From Limimaricola sp. G21655-S1 (lineage in GTDB: Bacteria; Pseudomonadota; Alphaproteobacteria; Rhodobacterales; Rhodobacteraceae), in contig NZ_JAPWGO010000005.1 of NCBI RefSeq assembly GCF_027213785.1, positions 115,419 to 179,418 on the forward strand: a DNA stretch of 64,000 nucleotides, written 5' to 3'. Positions 53,881 through 62,949 of this stretch are shown here, piece after piece (within the stretch, counting starts at the first letter, position 1; every line of letters begins with the position of its first letter). Below the pieces are notes generated by a model. That model was not told where the DNA came from, did no database searches, and saw nothing but the letters and a program-made list of their open reading frames with translations. Position numbers and translations under genes: made by a program.

Positions 53881-54858
53881 ATGACGACACGCCGCACATT
53901 CCTCCTCGCCGGCGGCGCGGTACTGGCCGCGCCGGGGCTCGTTCGCGCGCAACCGGGCGAACTGCGATCCCTCATCCGGGGCATGCCACAGCTCCACTCG
54001 CTGCAGATCGCGCGCGGCGCCGATGTCGTCTTTGCCGAGGCCCCGAGGGGCGGCGGTCTCGACGCCTTCGCGAACATCAAGTCCTGCTCGAAGAGCATCG
54101 TCGCCCTGCTGCTCGGCGTGGCGATCGATCGCGGCGAGGTGCCGTCGGTGACCGCGACGCTCGATCAGGTGGCGCCCGGCATCGTGCCGCCGGACGCGAC
54201 CGAGGGGGTGGCCGATATCACGATGGAGGACCTCGTGACGCTGCGCGCCGGGCTGGAGCGCACCTCGGGCGCGAATTACGGCGAGTGGATCAATTCCGGA
54301 AACTGGCTCGCGGACGCGATGACCCGTCCGATGGTCGCCCGACCGGGAACCCGGATGCTGTATTCCACCGGGTCGACGCATATCCTCGGCGCCGCCCTCG
54401 CCGAGGCGACCGGTCGGTCCCTTCTCCAACCGGCGCGCGACCGGATCGGAGCGCCCCTCGGCATCGAGATCCCGCCATGGACCCGCGATCCGCAAGGCTT
54501 CTATCTGGGCGGAAACGAGATGGCGCTGCGTCCGCGGGACATGTTGAAGATCGCGATGCTCCTGCGTGACGAAGGGCGCCATGACGGCAGACGGGTCATC
54601 CCGGAGGGCTGGATCGCGGCCTCGACCAAGCCGCGCGCCCGCTCGCCCTGGTCGGGGCTGTCCTATGGCTATGGCTGGTTCCTCTCGCCATCGGGCTACG
54701 TGCTCGGGCGCGGCTACGGGGGCCAGATCATCGCGGCCCACCCGAGCCGGGACCTGGCCGTGGCGATCACGTCGGACCCGACCCTTCCGGCCCGGTCCGA
54801 CGGCTATTTCGGACGGCTGATGCGGCTTCTCGACGGACCGGTTCTGAAAGCCGCATAG
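53881..54858 (+). CDS. Tat-exported serine hydrolase of the beta-lactamase/class C family
   Basis: 325 aa. The N-terminus MTTRRTFLLAGGAVLAAPGL is a twin-arginine signal. The active-site S-x-x-K reads KSCSKS (~residue 75), followed by the Tyr motif in MLYSTGST (Y-S-T rather than the more usual Y-x-N) and GRGYGGQII as the KTG-box equivalent. It belongs to the esterase/D-aminopeptidase group named after beta-lactamases rather than to true resistance enzymes. The ATG at 53881 is chosen for the Tat signal; in-frame codons upstream look non-coding. Confidence 0.85.
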   Translation: MTTRRTFLLAGGAVLAAPGLVRAQPGELRSLIRGMPQLHSLQIARGADVVFAEAPRGGGLDAFANIKSCSKSIVALLLGVAIDRGEVPSVTATLDQVAPGIVPPDATEGVADITMEDLVTLRAGLERTSGANYGEWINSGNWLADAMTRPMVARPGTRMLYSTGSTHILGAALAEATGRSLLQPARDRIGAPLGIEIPPWTRDPQGFYLGGNEMALRPRDMLKIAMLLRDEGRHDGRRVIPEGWIAASTKPRARSPWSGLSYGYGWFLSPSGYVLGRGYGGQIIAAHPSRDLAVAITSDPTLPARSDGYFGRLMRLLDGPVLKAA

Positions 54859-55063
54859 GCCGATCGACATGCGCCTGAGAGCCGTTCGTCCAGTCGGGGG
54901 CGAGCGTTTCGTGGCGGCCCGAATGGGCAGACGGTCCCGACCTGCCCTCATTCCGGGCGTCGCGGGACGCCCCATCCGGACAAAGCCATATACGGGTAGG
55001 TAGGGCGCATTGCATGAGAATAGGTCAGCCCGAATTGCCCCATTCCCGCCACAAACGGATCGG

Positions 55064-55081
55064 AGTTGGAGGCATCCAACT
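55064..55081 (+). promoter_or_regulatory. Perfect stem-loop in the leader of a small gene
   Basis: AGTTGGA-GGCA-TCCAACT: a perfect 7-bp stem with a 4-nt loop, 21 bases before the ATG at 55103. It could control translation or mark a regulator site. No known riboswitch was recognised. Confidence 0.5.
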
Positions 55082-55102
55082 TGCAACAAACGGTCCACCG
55101 CT

Positions 55103-55318
55103 ATGAAGAATTCTAGCTTCTCCAAACCCGCCATCGCCGTTCTCGCCTTCGCTGGCGCGATGATGGCCGTCGTCTCTCTGATCGACATGACCAAGGCAGA
55201 GGCCCGGGCCTCGGCCGAGGAGTCCTCGTTCAAATGGACCACGGTGGAGATCGACGGAGAAACCGTCTCGGTCATGGTCCGCAAGGATGCTCTCGCACCG
55301 AACGAAAGCCTGAGCTGA
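55103..55318 (+). CDS. Small single-pass membrane or exported protein
   Basis: 71 aa. One hydrophobic segment (AIAVLAFAGAMMAVVSLI) lies near residues 10-27, then an acidic soluble tail (KWTTVEIDGETVSVMVRKDA). It could be an uncleaved anchor or a signal peptide. The ATG lies 21 bases after a perfect stem-loop. No family was recognised. The gene stands alone at the start of a gene-poor stretch. Confidence 0.62.
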   Translation: MKNSSFSKPAIAVLAFAGAMMAVVSLIDMTKAEARASAEESSFKWTTVEIDGETVSVMVRKDALAPNESLS

Positions 55319-56027
55319 CATCGGACCGAATGACCATTCCGGCGGCGCATCTTCGGAAGCGCCGCCGATTGGCTTGAGCGGGCACCGCCTCCCTTTGAGA
55401 GGCGAAAATGCCCCAAGCTAGGGGCTCACAAGTGATGCAGCGTTTCGAGACCTACCTGCGTTCGATCCATGCTTCTCGACGGCGAGCGCAGGAATTTATC
55501 GTCCGGTAGCACGAGGTTTCTCGGTCGCCGCCGGACCAGTTGCAATGCGCCATTGACTTCGGAATGCCGCCAACTAAAGCCGGAAGGGACCTGCTGTTGG
55601 AACGCTCGTCGCTTTCCGGTCAAGCATCATGCCGGCCTCTTTCATCGCAATGTCGTCGCATCTGGCTTCCCCGAAGGTAAAGCCTGACCGGCGCGTCACG
55701 GACAAAAGAAGTGCCGCTTCGAGGCAGCCACTGACCTGCATGAATTTCTGCAACGCGGGATCGTAGCGATATCGGGCGAAATGGCAGAGGCGTGAAAATA
55801 TGCGCCGGTCCATGGCCAGCCGATGACGGCAGGCAGGATCGGGGTCATGGGCCCCGAAACGACGATCGGGCAGCTCCGCCGCGAATAGCATCAGACGCCC
55901 GCGGGAAAAAAACCTCCGCAATTTCAGTCGAACACCCGGCGGCCAAGACGGCATTGGATCGGGCGGCCCCGATCACCGGGGTCGTTGCGATCCGGCGACG
56001 CGCATGGCGCACCGCCGGGATCATATC
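55319..56027. other. Gene-poor stretch, no supported gene
   Basis: About 700 bases. Open frames on both strands (for example 55574-55954 on the minus strand) show no recognised motif, no good ribosome site and poor codon bias. It may hold decayed genes or H-NS-bound regulatory DNA. Confidence 0.4.
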
Positions 56028-56354
56028 TTACCGAGCGATCAAAAGGTCATCGAGAGACTTGTTCGCCGCCAACGCATCCTTGACCCACTGCGGCTGGCGT
56101 CCACGCCCGCTCCAGGTCTGGTCTTGATCATCGGGGTTGCGGTATTTCGGCGGATTGATCGACTTGGCGGATTTCCCGGCCGACATTCCGACGAGATCCT
56201 TCAGCGAATATCCCGCGGATTTGGCCGCGGCTTCCGCGGCCGCGAGCGCTTCCTGCCGACGGCGGGTCTCGTAATTCTGAATCGCCGCGGCGGTCTCCTT
56301 GTGAAGCTTCTTCAGCTCGTCGAGATCAAGATCGCTCAGGTCGAAGTCGTTCAT
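56028..56354 (-). CDS. H-NS/HvrA-family nucleoid protein
   Basis: 108 aa. The N-terminal part is a coiled-coil dimerisation region (LSDLDLDELKKLHKETAAAI); the C-terminal DNA-binding domain has the H-NS core TWSGRGRQPQWVKDALAANK. The ATG at 56354 gives MNDFDLSDLDLDEL; a start six codons earlier is less likely. Such proteins bind AT-rich DNA and silence or tune genes; HvrA/Spb in Rhodobacter are relatives. It lies inside a gene-poor region. Confidence 0.92.
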   Translation of the reverse strand: MNDFDLSDLDLDELKKLHKETAAAIQNYETRRRQEALAAAEAAAKSAGYSLKDLVGMSAGKSAKSINPPKYRNPDDQDQTWSGRGRQPQWVKDALAANKSLDDLLIAR

Positions 56355-56495
56355 TTTATGTCTTCCAAACATGGCAATGCTGCTCCGGCGTTAGCCTTCG
56401 ACTGAGGTATTATCCATCCAAAATCGAATCCGGACCATAGATTTTCTCAGTGTTATGCCAATTATCACACGTTCGAGATACGCAAGGATGAGGCC

Positions 56496-56690
56496 ATGAC
56501 CGATATATTCAACTTCAAGTTGGCAGGATCTTTCATTTCTATCTCAGGAGCGAGTACCGGCGGAAGTACAGCCCGGGCCGGAGATCTTCAGGCCCTTTCG
56601 GATGGCCGGGACAGGGATTTCGATATGAGCAAGCCACGTAATGCCTGCGGAGACGTCAATTTCGAGCACGCCTTTTCGTACGGCTCATGA
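56496..56690 (+). CDS. Possible small protein, uncertain
   Basis: 64 codons beginning MTDIFNFKLAGSFISISGAS. A weak ribosome-like GGATGAGG precedes the ATG. The segment is Ser/Gly-rich with no known domain. It is divergent from the H-NS-like gene. It may be chance. Confidence 0.3.
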   Translation: MTDIFNFKLAGSFISISGASTGGSTARAGDLQALSDGRDRDFDMSKPRNACGDVNFEHAFSYGS

Positions 56691-57176
56691 TTATCGGTGG
56701 CGATGCGGATCGAGAGGCGGCGCCTGACATTTCCTGACGGCAAGCGCCTCGGCGGCTCACGCAATAAACGCAAAGCGTTTCATGACCTGCCGATGAAATG
56801 CGCATGAATATGCACCGAACCAATCGACATCATTGCCAAGGCAATATGGCTGGGCGTCCCGATCATCGCCCATGGCCCGTAATGGCGCGCCTCTTGAGCA
56901 ATGAGCCGCCCGTCGTCCATCGGCTTTCAGCGGCCGAGTTCGTCGCTTCCGCCATGCGCGACCGAGCCCGCAAATGCCATGCACGCCATATCGGTCATTC
57001 CCTCTCCGGCGAAGAGCCCACGGACCGCAGGCGCCGAATTGCGCCACACCGGAAAGCGCCGGTCCGGCACGGAGGACTGCCCCGACATGGCCAAGATGCT
57101 CGGTGACGGGCCCGGCCATCGGCCCGGGGAGGGCTGGACCAAGGCGGGGCGGGCCGATCAGTTCATCGGCCGGAGA
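56691..57176. other. Gene-poor stretch, no supported gene
   Basis: Nearly 490 bases without a recognised protein or RNA. Open frames here lack ribosome sites and show no similarity I can name. Confidence 0.4.
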
Positions 57177-57359
57177 TCACAAACAATGGCTCAGAGCCAG
57201 CGCGCAGATGATCGCCAGTCCGAGCACCATGAGATTGGCCCCCGCATCGCGATCGGCCCAGAGCCTGTCCCATACCCGGGTCAGCCCCAACCAGAGGATC
57301 GGGATCGACAGGAAAGCCAAGACGCCGATGCCGACATAATCGTAAAAATCTACTGACAC
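57177..57359 (-). CDS. Small two-helix membrane protein
   Basis: 60 aa from the GTG at 57359, which has GAGG eight bases upstream. Two hydrophobic segments are clear: YDYVGIGVLAFLSIPILWLG and ANLMVLGLAIICALALSHCL, joined by a charged loop (TRVWDRLWADRDAG). The frame remains open upstream but those residues look non-coding. It may be a small inner-membrane protein of unknown role. No family was recognised. Confidence 0.62.
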   Translation of the reverse strand: MSVDFYDYVGIGVLAFLSIPILWLGLTRVWDRLWADRDAGANLMVLGLAIICALALSHCL

Positions 57360-57960
57360 TTGCGTATACCTCGGAATACCGGGTCTACGTGCCGACGAAA
57401 TGCGGCAATCTGAAGAGGGAACCGGGCGGCTTGCTGACATTTTTCGGCAAATGGAATGCGCCCTCGGCCAAATCAAGGCGATATCGCCTTGATCGATCTC
57501 CCTTACGCTTTTTCTCTTGATCTCAGTCGGTTGGGGTGAGGCCACCCCTGCGGGATCGTCCGCGCGATCTACGTCGAGCAGGACATCGCTGGCGTCACTC
57601 GGATCACGGACGCGGCAATCTCGACCGACCCGCTCAGCCACGCGCCCAGTCCCGTGACGCTGGCGAGAGCGCGTGCGCGTGCGAATATTGGCACGATTGC
57701 CGGGCACGCGCACGACGGCTCCTACGGGTGGTCAACAACGCTGATGATCAGGAAGTGCCACGACCCAAAGACAGCCGCATCGATACCATGCGTTGCTTGC
57801 CGGATCGCGGCTCGACGATCCGTTCGGCTCTCCTATCGCGAGGCTGGTTATACGAAGCGGAAGGAAGGCGGCAGCCGCCCCTTTCCTCGCATACACAAAC
57901 CGTCCAAGCCGGGATGGACGGGCAGTTGCCCCGGCCCCGGCGACAACGATGACCGGCGGC
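57360..57960. other. Non-coding stretch before the GntR-peptide operon end
   Basis: 600 bases with no gene I can support. It separates the small membrane protein gene from the 3' end of the minus-strand operon. Confidence 0.4.
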
Positions 57961-58653
57961 TCAACCGACCTTGAGCTCGGCCTCGTGGCGGCGCTGCCGC
58001 AGCATGGCGCTCGACACCGTGACGAGGTGGCGCTCCATCTCGGCGGCCGCTTCGGCGGGGCGGCGCGCGGCGATGTGTTCGAACAGCGCCTCATGCTGCT
58101 GGCCGAGCAACAGGATGCGGTCGGGCGACAGCGCCTCGCGGCGGCGCTCGGTCCACTGGGCATGCCGCCGCACCGAGCGGATCGTCTGGTGGATCGCGAG
58201 GATCAGCGGGTTGTGCGCCAGCTCGGCGATCTTGAAGTGAAAGATGTCGTCGGCGGTCTCGTAGCCGCGCGCATCGTCGGGCGACAGCGTCGCGCGCATC
58301 AGCCGCTCCAGCACCACCAGCTCGTCGGCGGTGGCGCGTTGCGCGGCCAGCGCCGCGAGGGCGGGCTCGATCTCGAGCCGGACCTCCATGAGGTTGTGCG
58401 GCGTCACCTGCCGGACCAGCATGTCGAGGCTCGCCCCCGCCGGCGGCGGCGCGGCGAAGGTGCCCTGCCCCTGCCGCCGGAAGATCGTGCCCTCGGCTTC
58501 CAACACGTCGAGCAGCCGACGCAGGCGCGCCCGCCCCAGCCCCAGCTCCTCGGCGAGCTGCCGCTCCGGCAGCACCCGACCGTTCGAGAGCAGGCTCTCG
58601 TCGCTGAGCCCGGCGCGCAGCCGTTCGAGAATGTCTTCGTCGCTACGGTCCAT
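57961..58653 (-). CDS. GntR-family regulator (FadR/FCD type)
   Basis: 230 aa. An N-terminal winged helix (LPERQLAEELGLGRARLRRL, then EAEGTIFRRQGQGTF) is followed by an all-helical FCD effector domain with the Asp and His residues (DDIFHFKIAELAHNPLI, QHEALFEHI, MERHL) that bind metal in this group. The ATG at 58653 shares one base with the upstream stop (TGATG). It is the last gene of the peptide-import operon and probably its regulator, sensing a small acid. Confidence 0.9.
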   Translation of the reverse strand: MDRSDEDILERLRAGLSDESLLSNGRVLPERQLAEELGLGRARLRRLLDVLEAEGTIFRRQGQGTFAAPPPAGASLDMLVRQVTPHNLMEVRLEIEPALAALAAQRATADELVVLERLMRATLSPDDARGYETADDIFHFKIAELAHNPLILAIHQTIRSVRRHAQWTERRREALSPDRILLLGQQHEALFEHIAARRPAEAAAEMERHLVTVSSAMLRQRRHEAELKVG

Positions 58654-59486
58654 CACGCCACCCCCATCGCCCCCGCAAGATCCCAAAGCATGCGCCCCGA
58701 GGTCAAGGCCAGGAACAGGCCGAAGCTGAGCCGCAAAGCGCGCTGCGGGATCGCATGCGCGAGCCGGACGCCCACCCCCGCGAAGCTGGTGGTCAGCGGG
58801 ATAATCACCGCCACCGCGACGAGGTTGACGTAGCCCACCGAGAAGGGCGGCAGCCCCTCGGTGCCGAGCCCGGTGAGCATGTAGATGACCGCCCCCGGCA
58901 GGCCGATCACGAAGCCGATCGCGGCCGAGGTCCCGACCGCCCGGCGGATGTCGTAGCCGAGGAAATTAAGCAGCGGCACGCAGACCGTGCCGCCGCCGAT
59001 CCCCATCATCGAGGACACGGTTCCGGCGAAGACCCCGAAGCCCGCCCATGCCGGCTTCGAGAACCCCTTGGGGGTGATCTCGCCATTGCGGCCGCGCAGC
59101 ACCATGTCGGCGGCCACCGCCGCCGCCACCAGCGCGAAGACGGCGATCATGATGCGGCCGTCGATCAGCCCGCCGGTGAAGCTGCCCAGCACCACGCCGA
59201 CCAGGATCGACGGGGCCCAGAGTTTGAGAAGCGCGCCGTCGATCGCGCCCTTCTTGTGATGCCCCCAGGCCGAGGAGACCGAGGTGAAGACGATGGTGGC
59301 GAGCGAGGTGCCGACGGCCAGCTGCATGGTCAGCCCGGGCTCCATGCCGGTCAGCGACAGCGCGAAATAGAGCGCGGGCACGATGACGATGCCGCCGCCG
59401 ACGCCCAGAAGACCGGCGAGAATGCCGCCGGCGACCCCCGCCGCCACCGCGACGCCCAGAAGCGTGAGGATGGTCCCGAGATCCAT
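58653..59486 (-). CDS. TauE/SafE-family membrane permease
   Basis: 277 aa with about eight helices. The duplicated TauE/SafE motif appears as GILAGLLGVGGGIVIVPALY near the N-terminus and GTVSSMMGIGGGTVCVPLLN in the second half. The family is linked to export or import of sulfonates, sulfite and other small organic anions. The ATG at 59486 lies one base after the DUF1028 stop; a longer frame upstream is rejected. In this operon it may move a product of gamma-glutamyl compound breakdown. Confidence 0.9.
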   Translation of the reverse strand: MDLGTILTLLGVAVAAGVAGGILAGLLGVGGGIVIVPALYFALSLTGMEPGLTMQLAVGTSLATIVFTSVSSAWGHHKKGAIDGALLKLWAPSILVGVVLGSFTGGLIDGRIMIAVFALVAAAVAADMVLRGRNGEITPKGFSKPAWAGFGVFAGTVSSMMGIGGGTVCVPLLNFLGYDIRRAVGTSAAIGFVIGLPGAVIYMLTGLGTEGLPPFSVGYVNLVAVAVIIPLTTSFAGVGVRLAHAIPQRALRLSFGLFLALTSGRMLWDLAGAMGVA

Positions 59487-59487
59487 G

Positions 59488-60237
59488 TCAGGCGCCCGTT
59501 TCGGTCGCGCGGGACCGCGAGGCGCGGCCCTCGGCGGCGCGGCGCGCCTCGGCCTCGGTGATGGCGCGGTCGATCGGGGCGCGATCCGGGATGCCCGAGA
59601 AGTTCTCGGCGGTCGGCATCGCCTCGGCCACGTGCAGATAACGCTCGCCCGCCACGTCGAGCAGGCGGCGCAGCTCGGAGAGCGGGTCCGCGTCGTCATC
59701 GACCCTGAGCGAGAGATAGGGGTAGTCCTGGCCGCGATGCACCGTGAGCCCGGCCGCCTGCCGGCCCCTCTTGTCGCCGCCCGCCGCCTCGCCCGCCTCC
59801 ATCGCCGCCAAAAGCCGCTCGGCCATGTTGCCATCGGCGCGCAGATAGGCCGAGAAGCAGGCCTCGATCACCTCGCCCGAGACCAGCATGTTGCCCGCCA
59901 CCGAATGCCGCGCCCCGACCAGATGCCCGGCCCAGTCGACGCAATCCGCCCCGGTATGGGCGGCGAAGCGGCCCTGCGCATCCATCATGTGGCACTGGCG
60001 GATCGCGCGGCCCTCGTCGCGCGCCACCAGATCCGCGAGCACCGTCTCGGCGCTCTCGCCGCCCGCGAGCCGCGCGCGTCCCTCGACGCCCCAGATCGGG
60101 TTGACGAAGGCCTGCGTGGCGACGGCGCAGCGCGCGCCGAGATAGGGCACGGCGGCGCCGCAGGCGAAGAAGCGCGAGGCGACCGCGACGCCGATTTCGC
60201 CGGTCCGTGGGTCATGCGCGATGATCGAATAGGTCAT
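59488..60237 (-). CDS. DUF1028 (Ntn-hydrolase-like) protein
   Basis: 249 aa. The N-terminus MTYSIIAHDPRTGEIGVAVA is the DUF1028 signature, followed by VPYLGARCAVATQAFVNPIW, GHLVGARHSVAGNMLV and a C-terminal peptidoglycan-like binding tail. The fold is thought to resemble Ntn hydrolases, but no activity is established that I can cite. It lies 2 bp after the GGT gene, so they are co-translated. Confidence 0.9.
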   Translation of the reverse strand: MTYSIIAHDPRTGEIGVAVASRFFACGAAVPYLGARCAVATQAFVNPIWGVEGRARLAGGESAETVLADLVARDEGRAIRQCHMMDAQGRFAAHTGADCVDWAGHLVGARHSVAGNMLVSGEVIEACFSAYLRADGNMAERLLAAMEAGEAAGGDKRGRQAAGLTVHRGQDYPYLSLRVDDDADPLSELRRLLDVAGERYLHVAEAMPTAENFSGIPDRAPIDRAITEAEARRAAEGRASRSRATETGA

Positions 60238-60239
60238 GC

Positions 60240-62024
60240 TCAGCGCCCCACCGCATAGGCCTGCATCAGGCGCGGCGTGGCGGCGGCGCGCAGCAACCCG
60301 TCGGGCTCGCGCAGCGCCGCCGTCAGACGCCCGACGCTCCAAGGCTCGGCCACCGTCACCTCGTGGCCGCGCGCGCGCAGTTCCGCGATGGTGTCCTCCC
60401 CGACCGAGGGCTCGATCATCATCTCGCCGGGCTTGCATTCGCGCGGGTAGAACGAGCCCTGGAAATGCATCGAGTGGAACAGGGCCGCGTCCATGCCCGC
60501 CTGCAGGTCGAGACCGTGATGCACGAAGCGCAGGAACCACACCAGCTGCCACTGGTCCTGCTGATCGCCGCCGGGCGTGCCGAAGACGAGGCCGCGCCCG
60601 TCCTTCTCGGCGAGCGTCGGCGTCAGCGTGGTGCGCGGCCGGCGGCCCGGGGCGAGCGAGGTGGGCAGCCCCTCGTCGAGCCAGAACATCTGGGCCCGGG
60701 AATTGAGCGGAAAGCCAAGGCCGGGGATCACGGGCGAACTTTGCAGCCAGCCGCCCGAGGGGGTCGCGGCCACCATGTTGCCCCAGCGGTCGATCACGTC
60801 GAGATGCACCGTGTCGCCGCGCTTTTCCGACAGGTGCGCCATGGTCGGCTCCTGCGGCGCGGCGTCGGGGTTGCGGTCGAAGTCGCGGCCCGCGCGCTCG
60901 ATCGCGGCATCGGCGAGATGCTCGAAGCCCGGCACCCGGCCCGGCCGCTGCTCGGTCGAGGCGCTGTGCGAGATCAGCTTGGCGCGCTCGGCGCCGTATT
61001 GGTCCGAAAGCAGCGTCGCGAGCGGGATGTCGCTGTGCTTGGGGTCGCCGTAATAGGCCTCGCGATCGGCATAGGCGAGCTTCATCGCCTCGATCACGGT
61101 GTGCACGAAGTCAGGCCCGTTCGGGTCCATCGCGGCGAGGTCGAAATTCTTCAGGATCGACAGCGCCTGCAGCAGCACCGGCCCCTGCCCCCATGGGCCG
61201 GTCTTGTGCACGGTCCAGCCGTGGTAGTCGATCGAGACCGGCGCCTCGTAGCTGGCGCGCCAGCCCGCCATGTCGTCCCGGCTCAGCACGCCGCGATTGC
61301 GGCGCTCCGAGACGTCGTGCACCTCGGCGTCCTCGAGGTAATCGGCGATCGCCTCGGCCACGAAGCCCTCGGCCCACAGCTCGCGCGCGGCGTCGATCCG
61401 CGCCTCGCGGGTCGCGCCCTCGGCTCGGCTCAGCCGCTCGTAGGTGGCGGCGAGGTCGGGGTTGCGGAACAGCTCATGCGCCTGCGGCGCGCGGCCGCCC
61501 GGGGCCCAGACCGCGGCGGATGTCGGCCACTCGGCCTCGAAATACTCCACCAGCCCCTGCATCGTCGCCGCCACGCGCGGCAGCACCGGGTGGCCGTCGC
61601 GGGCATAGCCGATGGCCGGGGCCATGATGTCGGCGATCTCCATGCTGCCGTGATCGCGCAGCATCAGCATCCAGCCATCGAAGGCGCCCGGGATGACCGT
61701 CGCCAGAAGCCCGGTGCCCGGGATCAGGTCGAGGCCCTGCGCCTTGTAATGCTCGATCGTCGCGCCCGCCGGCGCCGGGCCCTGCCCGCAGATCACCTCC
61801 ACCTTGCCGGTCGCGGCCGGGCGGAAGATCACCGGCAGGTCGCCCGCCGGGCCGTTGAGATGCGGCTCGACCACCTGCAGCACGAGGCCGGTGGCGACGG
61901 CGGCGTCGAAGGCGTTGCCGCCGCGCTCGAGGATGCCCATGCCGACGGCGGTGGCGATCCAGTGGGTCGAGGCGACGGCGCCGAAGGTGCCGCGGATCTC
62001 GGGGCGGGTGGTGAAACCGGTCAT
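60240..62024 (-). CDS. Gamma-glutamyltransferase-family Ntn hydrolase
   Basis: 594 aa. N-terminal domain ASTHWIATAVGMGILERGGN; the self-cleavage Thr that becomes the new N-terminus lies in KRGDTVHLDVIDRWGNMVA; PSGGWLQSSPVIPGLGFPLN and the C-terminal region GTPGGDQQDQW are typical. No signal peptide is seen (MTGFTTRPEIRG), so unlike classical Ggt it should work in the cytoplasm on imported gamma-glutamyl or acyl-amide compounds. It follows the ABC permeases and precedes DUF1028. Confidence 0.9.
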   Translation of the reverse strand: MTGFTTRPEIRGTFGAVASTHWIATAVGMGILERGGNAFDAAVATGLVLQVVEPHLNGPAGDLPVIFRPAATGKVEVICGQGPAPAGATIEHYKAQGLDLIPGTGLLATVIPGAFDGWMLMLRDHGSMEIADIMAPAIGYARDGHPVLPRVAATMQGLVEYFEAEWPTSAAVWAPGGRAPQAHELFRNPDLAATYERLSRAEGATREARIDAARELWAEGFVAEAIADYLEDAEVHDVSERRNRGVLSRDDMAGWRASYEAPVSIDYHGWTVHKTGPWGQGPVLLQALSILKNFDLAAMDPNGPDFVHTVIEAMKLAYADREAYYGDPKHSDIPLATLLSDQYGAERAKLISHSASTEQRPGRVPGFEHLADAAIERAGRDFDRNPDAAPQEPTMAHLSEKRGDTVHLDVIDRWGNMVAATPSGGWLQSSPVIPGLGFPLNSRAQMFWLDEGLPTSLAPGRRPRTTLTPTLAEKDGRGLVFGTPGGDQQDQWQLVWFLRFVHHGLDLQAGMDAALFHSMHFQGSFYPRECKPGEMMIEPSVGEDTIAELRARGHEVTVAEPWSVGRLTAALREPDGLLRAAATPRLMQAYAVGR

Positions 62025-62046
62025 TTGGTAACTCTTTTCTTGGTAT

Positions 62047-62949
62047 TCAGTGTTCGCGCGGGTCGAGCGCGTCGCGCAGCCCGTCGCCCAGCAGGTTGAA
62101 GCCCAGCACCACGAGGAAGATCGCGATGCCCGGCCACATCGCCATCCAGGGCGCCTGGCTCAGGAAGTTCTTGGCGGTGTTGAGCATCGAGCCCCAGCTT
62201 GGCGCCGGCGGCTGCTGGCCGAGGCCGAGGAACGACAGCGACGCCTCGGCGATGATCGCGGTGGCGATGGTCAGCGTCGCCTGCACCAGCACCGGGGGCA
62301 GGATGTTGGGAAAGATGTAGCGGCTCAAAATCTTCGGCGTCGACAGGCCGATCGCATGCGCGCCCTCGACGAAATCCTCGGCCTTGACCGAGATCACCTG
62401 GCCCCGCGTCAGCCGCACGAAGACCGGCGTGGCCGAGAGGCCGATCGCGATCATCGCGTTGGTGAGCGACGGCCCGAGAAACGCCGCGAGCGCGATGGCG
62501 AGGATCAGGAAGGGGACAGCGAGCAGCGCCTCGGTGCAGCGCGAGATGATGCCATCCGTCCAGCCGCCGAAATAGCCCGCGAGGATGCCCAGCGGCACCC
62601 CGAAGGCGACCGCGATGCCGACCGAGATCACGCCCGCCAGCAGCGAGGCCTGCGCGCCCCAGACGAGGCGCGAGAGCACGTCGCGGCCGATCTCGTCGGT
62701 GCCGAGCCAATGCGCCGCCGACGGCGCCTGCCGCACCGCGCCCCAGTCGGTGGCGGTCGGGTCGGGGATCGGCAGGATCGGCGCGAAGACCGCCATGAGG
62801 ACGAACAGCCCCACCAGCAGGCCGCCCAGCATCGCCGATCGGTGGCTCCGGAACTTCTTCCAGACGCGGTTCTCGGGGCGCTTTTGCAGCACCGGGTCGG
62901 TCATGAGCTGCGGCTTGAGCGTGGCGGGGGTCGCGGGCTGGGCCATCAT
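62047..62949 (-). CDS. Peptide ABC transporter permease (DppC-like)
   Basis: 300 aa. N-terminal OppC-type extension with KKFRSHRSAMLGGLLVGLFV, then HWLGTDEIGRDVLSRLVWGA (family signature), EGAHAIGLSTPKILSRYIFP (EAA loop) and SLSFLGLGQQPPAPSWGSML. The ATG at 62949 overlaps the DppB stop (ATGA); a second ATG follows at once. It forms the channel with the DppB-like subunit. Binding protein and ATPases must lie beyond the window. Confidence 0.93.
   Translation of the reverse strand: MMAQPATPATLKPQLMTDPVLQKRPENRVWKKFRSHRSAMLGGLLVGLFVLMAVFAPILPIPDPTATDWGAVRQAPSAAHWLGTDEIGRDVLSRLVWGAQASLLAGVISVGIAVAFGVPLGILAGYFGGWTDGIISRCTEALLAVPFLILAIALAAFLGPSLTNAMIAIGLSATPVFVRLTRGQVISVKAEDFVEGAHAIGLSTPKILSRYIFPNILPPVLVQATLTIATAIIAEASLSFLGLGQQPPAPSWGSMLNTAKNFLSQAPWMAMWPGIAIFLVVLGFNLLGDGLRDALDPREH

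Noticed and set aside
53545..55416. A 623-codon minus-strand open frame opposite the serine hydrolase
   Set aside because: The Tat signal and S-x-x-K motif make the plus-strand gene certain; the antisense frame has no similarity.
55574..55954. A 126-codon minus-strand frame as a gene
   Set aside because: No ribosome site, no recognised domain, odd composition; left as unassigned DNA.
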